DNA of 14,404 bases from Chloroflexota bacterium (GTDB lineage: Bacteria > Chloroflexota > Limnocylindria > Limnocylindrales > CSP1-4): positions 1 to 14,404 of the forward strand of contig JAJYGO010000169.1 in the NCBI GenBank assembly GCA_021785115.1, written 5' to 3'. The position numbers and the translations under genes were made by a program. This document shows, piece by piece, positions 11,092 through 14,404 of the stretch. The notes below the pieces were generated by a model. The model had not been told where the DNA came from and did not search any database. It saw only the letters and a list, made by a program, of their open reading frames with translations. Position 1 is the stretch's first letter; each line of letters begins with the position of its first letter.

Positions 11092-13536
11092 ATGACCCTG
11101 AATGCCCTGTTGACGGTCCTCGCCCCGCTTGCGGCGGGGCTGGTCACGCTCGATCTCATGCCCGTGCTCGGCGGTCGGACGGCACTGCCGCTGGTCGCCG
11201 CGATCGTGATCGTGGCCTGGTTCGGCGGTCCCGTCCCGGGCGTCCTGTCCACGGCGCTCGCCGTCGGCGTCGATGGGGTCATGCTCATGGCGCCCTACGG
11301 CGAGTTCACCGTCGACAGCCTGCCCGGCCTCCTCCACCTCGTGATGCTGGCGGGGGCGGGGCTGCTGATCGACGGCATCGCAGCGCTCCGGGCGCGTGCG
11401 GAAGAGCGTGCGCGCGACGCCAGTCGACAGGCAGGGGAGATCCTCGAACGGGCAGAGGTGGCAGCGCGGCGCCTCGAGGCGCTCCAGACGCTCGCGGTCG
11501 ACCTCGCCGACGCGGCGACAGTGGATCAGATCGTCGACGTCCTGCTTGTCCGCTCGAGCGTCGCGCTCGAGACCGACCGGTGCGCGATCGCCCTCCTGGA
11601 CGAATCGGATCGCACCGTGGCCCGGGAAGTGGCCTCGCTCGTGGGCTTCTCGGGCGACCCTGCGCCCCGTATGTCGAGAGCACCCGCTGTCGTCGAGGCC
11701 ACGCTCGTCGAGGTTGCCCGAACCGGGCAGCCGCTGTTCGACGAGGGGCGGGCGAGCCGGGGGTCGCCGGCTCGCCCCGCCGTGGCAGCGGTGCCAATCG
11801 AGCTGCCGGCCGGGCCGGGCGTGCTCTCCTTCCACTGGGGCCAGCCGCATCAGCTGGCTCCCGACCGCCAGGCGTTCATCGCGGCACTGGGCCGGGCAGG
11901 CACCGCCGCCCTGGAGCGGCACCGGATGTTCGCAGCCGAGATCAGCGCCCTCCGCCGTGCCGAGGCCGCGATGAGCCATCTCAACATCCTCGCGGACGCT
12001 GGCGCGAAGCTGGGCGCGACGCTCGACTACGAGCCGCTCCTGAGCGTCCTGCCGCGCCTCGGCATCCCGCAGCTCGGCGAACTCGGGATCCTCGACATCG
12101 AGGAGAGCCGGGGGGCGCGGCGCGTGACGGCGAGCGGCGACACCGAGTTGAGCGAACTGGCCGGGCTGCTGGAACGACACCAGGTCACGCTCGGCCACAT
12201 GGGCCAGGGCGTCGAGCCACTCCAGGCGGGGCGGGCGGCAACGTTCCGCCTCGACGACGAAGTCATCGCCAGGCTCAACCAGAGCCCCGACGTCAAGGCC
12301 GCCCTCAGGCGGATCGCGCCGGCGTGGCTGCTGCTGCTCCCCGTGACCATCCATGGGGCCACCAGCGGCGTCCTGACCTTCATCCGCTGCTCCGACCAGT
12401 CCTTCGACCCCTCCGAGCTGGCCGTGGGCGAGGAGCTGGGTCGGCGCGCCGGCCGTGCGCTCGAGGCCGCCCGCCTCCACCGGCAGGTCGAGGGCTTGGC
12501 CGAACTAGAGCGGCGACGTGCCGCGGAGCTGGCGGCGGTCCTGGGGGCGGTCGAGGAGGGGTTCCTGCTCGCCGACTCGAGCGGCCTGATCCGGGCGTCC
12601 AACAGCGCGGCGGAGCGCCTCCTCGGCGGTCCGGTGACCACGCTCGAGGAGCTGTACGCCGGCCTGATCGACAGTTCCGGCCAGAGGCCCAGGGCACTGT
12701 CCAGCCAGCCCGAGGAACTGCGGCTGCGCAACCGGCCCAACGCCTGGGTCGAATTCGCGAGCTACCCCGTCGCGCTCTCGTCGGCGATCGGATCGCCGTC
12801 GGTGGTCATCGCCTGCCGTGACGTGACCGCCTTCCGGCGGGGCCAGGCGCTGCGCGAGGCGTTCCTGGGGCTGCTGTCCCATGAGCTGCGGACGCCGGTG
12901 ACGACCATCTACGCCGCGGCGGCCGTGCTGGTGCGACGCGGGCGAGAGCTCGACCCGGGTGTGGCCGCCGAGGTGCTGGGCGACATCGCCGGCGAGGCCG
13001 ACCGCCTGTACCGGCTGGTCGAGGACCTCATGGTCCTGGCCAGGTTCGACGAGGGCCTCGAGATCGGCGCCCAGCCCGTGCTGCTCCAGCACCTCATCCC
13101 GGCCGCGGTCCACCAGGAGGCGAGCCGCTGGCCGGGCGTCAGCTTCGACTGCAGCGTCGACCCGGACCTCGAGACCGTCGCCGGTGACGAGACGGCGATC
13201 GCACAGGTGCTGCGGAACCTGCTCTCCAACGCCGCCAAGTACAGCCCCGTCGGGGGGCGGGTGGCCGTCGCGCTGCACAAGGTCCCCGAGGGGGTCGCGG
13301 TAGTGGTGCGCGACGAGGGACCGGGCATCGACCCGTCCGAGGGCGAGCGCATCTTCGACCCCTTCTACCGCTCGCCGTCCACCGCTGGGCTCGCCAGCGG
13401 CGCGGGCATCGGGCTCTACGTGTCGCGGCGGCTCGTGGACGCGATGGGCGGTCAGATCGCGGCGGGCGCGGCCGACGGCGGCGGGAGCGAGTTCAAGTTC
13501 GTCCTGCCCGTCTACCGGGCCGACGAGGGCGACTGA
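11092..13536 (+). CDS. Sensor histidine kinase, DUF4118-GAF-GAF-PAS-HisKA-HATPase
   Basis: An 814-aa membrane sensor kinase. Residues 1-100 hold several short helices of the KdpD-like DUF4118 type (TALPLVAAIVIVAWFGGPVPGV and the region to IDGIAAL). A coiled-coil linker (about 100-125) is followed by two GAF-like domains (about 125-285 and 305-470) and a PAS-like domain (about 490-590, GFLLADSSGLIRASNSAAERL). The HisKA box LLSHELRTPVTT has the phospho-accepting H597. The ATPase domain has the N box NLLSNAAKYSPVGG (N713), the G1 box DEGPGID (from D741) and the G2 box GAGIGLYVSRRL (from about 770). It should phosphorylate a response regulator, but none lies in the window, so it is an orphan here. 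The ligand or signal is unknown; GAF domains can bind cyclic nucleotides, haem or chromophores. The ATG at 11092 is the first Met of the membrane domain; a GTG at 10987 is an alternative start. Confidence 0.9.
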   Translation: MTLNALLTVLAPLAAGLVTLDLMPVLGGRTALPLVAAIVIVAWFGGPVPGVLSTALAVGVDGVMLMAPYGEFTVDSLPGLLHLVMLAGAGLLIDGIAALRARAEERARDASRQAGEILERAEVAARRLEALQTLAVDLADAATVDQIVDVLLVRSSVALETDRCAIALLDESDRTVAREVASLVGFSGDPAPRMSRAPAVVEATLVEVARTGQPLFDEGRASRGSPARPAVAAVPIELPAGPGVLSFHWGQPHQLAPDRQAFIAALGRAGTAALERHRMFAAEISALRRAEAAMSHLNILADAGAKLGATLDYEPLLSVLPRLGIPQLGELGILDIEESRGARRVTASGDTELSELAGLLERHQVTLGHMGQGVEPLQAGRAATFRLDDEVIARLNQSPDVKAALRRIAPAWLLLLPVTIHGATSGVLTFIRCSDQSFDPSELAVGEELGRRAGRALEAARLHRQVEGLAELERRRAAELAAVLGAVEEGFLLADSSGLIRASNSAAERLLGGPVTTLEELYAGLIDSSGQRPRALSSQPEELRLRNRPNAWVEFASYPVALSSAIGSPSVVIACRDVTAFRRGQALREAFLGLLSHELRTPVTTIYAAAAVLVRRGRELDPGVAAEVLGDIAGEADRLYRLVEDLMVLARFDEGLEIGAQPVLLQHLIPAAVHQEASRWPGVSFDCSVDPDLETVAGDETAIAQVLRNLLSNAAKYSPVGGRVAVALHKVPEGVAVVVRDEGPGIDPSEGERIFDPFYRSPSTAGLASGAGIGLYVSRRLVDAMGGQIAAGAADGGGSEFKFVLPVYRADEGD

Positions 13537-13550
13537 CGGGCACGGGACCG

Positions 13551-13588
13551 GGGCGCGCCATGAGAGCCCCCTGCAAGGGATCGCGCCC
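13551..13588 (+). terminator. Hairpin after the kinase gene
   Basis: GGGCGCG (13551-13557) and CGCGCCC (13582-13588) pair perfectly, with a nested CCCT-GCA-AGGG inside. The structure lies 14 bases past the kinase stop. There is no T-tract, so it may be a terminator or a 3'-end stabiliser. Confidence 0.4.
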
Positions 13589-13620
13589 TGCCTGACGCGT
13601 CGGTGTCCGGACTCCGTCGG

Positions 13621-13626
13621 TAGGTT
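13621..13626 (+). promoter_or_regulatory. Possible -10 element of the small lipoprotein gene
   Basis: TAGGTT preceded by CGG would place the transcript start near 13633, about 60 bases before ATG 13695. No -35 is recognised at the proper distance. Confidence 0.3.
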
Positions 13627-13694
13627 GGGCCGGTCGAAACCCGCACAGCGGGCCATCCCCAAACGCCCACTGGGCGTCCCAGTGCGAGATCTGC

Positions 13695-13919
13695 ATGAAG
13701 AGACTCTTGATCCTCCTTGTGGTCGCGGCGGCAGGCGCCGTGGCGGCCTGCACCCCGAGCAGCACCGGCAGCTCGCCGACGCTGCCGGCCGTGAGCACGG
13801 CGCCGAGCGAGGCCGCTCCGTCGTCTGCGCCCTCCGCGTCCAGTGCCCCGTCCATGTCGGCGGCCCCCTCTGAGTCCGGATCCGGCGGCCTGCCGTCCGT
13901 TGCGCCGAGCTCCTCGTAA
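13695..13919 (+). CDS. Small Ser/Ala/Pro-rich lipoprotein
   Basis: A 74-aa protein with a lipoprotein signal peptide: MKRLLILLVVAAAGAVAAC has two basic residues, a hydrophobic core and a lipobox (VAAC), with lipidation expected at C19. The mature part (55 residues) is low-complexity Ser/Ala/Pro with repeating SAPS-like units and no recognisable domain. It probably stays on the outer face of the cytoplasmic membrane as a short flexible anchor or spacer. Low-complexity lipoproteins are often mispredicted in GC-rich DNA, but the clean signal peptide supports a real gene. The ribosome-binding site is weak (GAGAT). It precedes the YggT-like gene with a strong hairpin between them. Confidence 0.7.
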   Translation: MKRLLILLVVAAAGAVAACTPSSTGSSPTLPAVSTAPSEAAPSSAPSASSAPSMSAAPSESGSGGLPSVAPSSS

Positions 13920-13935
13920 CCCACCGACACAGCTC

Positions 13936-13956
13936 GCGCAGGGCCGCGCCCTGCGC
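13936..13956 (+). terminator. Perfect 9-bp hairpin between the lipoprotein and YggT-like genes
   Basis: GCGCAGGGC (13936-13944) pairs perfectly with GCCCTGCGC (13948-13956) across a 3-base loop. The downstream bases are CTTCCCTTC, a mixed pyrimidine run. It starts 17 bases after the lipoprotein stop and ends 11 bases before the ribosome-binding site of the next gene. Termination of the first gene, or control of the second, are both possible. Confidence 0.6.
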
Positions 13957-13981
13957 CTTCCCTTCGCGGGAGGTGACTGCG

Positions 13982-14404
13982 ATGACGTATGACGAACGTC
14001 GCACCACCGTCGAGCGGGACACCGGTGACCCGGCCCCGGTCGGCGACCCCAACTACCGTGGCGACCCGCCGTCCCGGCAGGTTGTCGAGCAGCACGACCG
14101 GACGGTCTACCGGCCGTCGGGCTCCGCACTGGCTGCCCGCACGGTTGCGGCCGTGTTCGGGATCATCCAGGCCCTGATCCTGATCCGGATCGTGCTGCTC
14201 CTCCTCGACGCCCAGCGCAGCAACGAGCTGGTGCGGGGCATCCTCAACGCGAGCCAGCTGTTCGTGGCGCCGTTCGAGGGCATGTTCCGAACCGACGCCC
14301 TCGCCGCGGGCGGCTCGATCCTGGACATCGCCGCGATCACAGCGCTGATCGCGGTCACGATCGTCGAGCTGGTAATCCTCGCCATCGTCCGCATTCCGCG
14401 GCGG
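13982..14404 (+). CDS. YggT-like membrane protein (cut by right edge)
   Basis: I read this frame by hand from ATG 13982; it is open to the end of the window (141 codons). The N-terminal 45 residues are hydrophilic and disordered (MTYDERRTTVERD). Then a first helix, VFGIIQALILIRIVLLLL, is followed by the loop LFVAPFEGMFRTDAL and a second helix from ILDIAAITALIAVTIVELVI. This two-helix plan with a P-F-x-G-(I/M)-F motif is typical of YggT-family proteins. These are found near cell-division or osmotic-response genes in many bacteria, but their exact role is not known. The ribosome-binding site GGGAGGTGA (13968-13976) is excellent and lies just after a strong hairpin. The last residues before the edge, IVRIPRR, look like the end of the protein. 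Confidence 0.75.
   Translation, partial: MTYDERRTTVERDTGDPAPVGDPNYRGDPPSRQVVEQHDRTVYRPSGSALAARTVAAVFGIIQALILIRIVLLLLDAQRSNELVRGILNASQLFVAPFEGMFRTDALAAGGSILDIAAITALIAVTIVELVILAIVRIPRR

Noticed and set aside
1..14404. CRISPR arrays, transposases or terminal inverted repeats
   Set aside because: No regularly spaced repeats and no transposase-like protein were seen on either strand.

Overview
This is a very GC-rich bacterial window (GC-rich third codon positions, almost no stop codons on antisense strands) with no plasmid, phage, IS or CRISPR signature. The LexA-type box, the apparently leaderless genes and the protein families fit a Chloroflexota or Actinobacteriota chromosome. I lean to a soil or freshwater Chloroflexota lineage, but the sequence alone does not settle it.

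Layout. Positions 1-1743 (minus strand): an SOS-regulated translesion cassette, imuA then imuB (imuB runs off the left edge). A perfect LexA-type palindrome lies between the -35 and -10 elements of the imuA promoter. Positions 1927-2826 (minus): a ten-helix EamA/DMT transporter with a leaderless-type promoter. Positions 2924-2999 (plus): tRNA-Ala(CGC). Positions 3213-3416 (minus): a small DUF6582-like protein with a hairpin in its leader.

Positions 3731-5880 look like a zone of gene decay. It holds the C-terminal two thirds of an AI-2E family permease, the first helix of an aquaporin-type (MIP) channel, a small cysteine-rich protein coupled to that fragment by a GTGA overlap, an intact 61-aa basic protein, and only the N-terminal domain of a topoisomerase IB.

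Positions 6013-10517 (plus) form a sugar-transfer block: a sucrose-synthase-like GT4 glycosyltransferase, an overlapping GmhB-like HAD phosphatase, a second HAD-like protein that seems to have lost key catalytic residues, a 26-codon leader ORF, and a second GT4 enzyme that overlaps the leader ORF by GTGA. The block plausibly builds or decorates a glycan or glycolipid, possibly through a phosphorylated intermediate.

Positions 10696-14404: a tiny two-helix membrane protein (minus), a large orphan sensor histidine kinase (DUF4118-GAF-GAF-PAS-HisKA-HATPase), a short Ser/Ala/Pro-rich lipoprotein, a very strong hairpin, and a YggT-like membrane protein cut by the right edge.

The best leads are the LexA-box promoter with its near-leaderless imuA, the pseudo-HAD beside an active-looking HAD, the GTGA-coupled leader ORF before the second glycosyltransferase, and the MIP/AI-2E/topoisomerase remnants.
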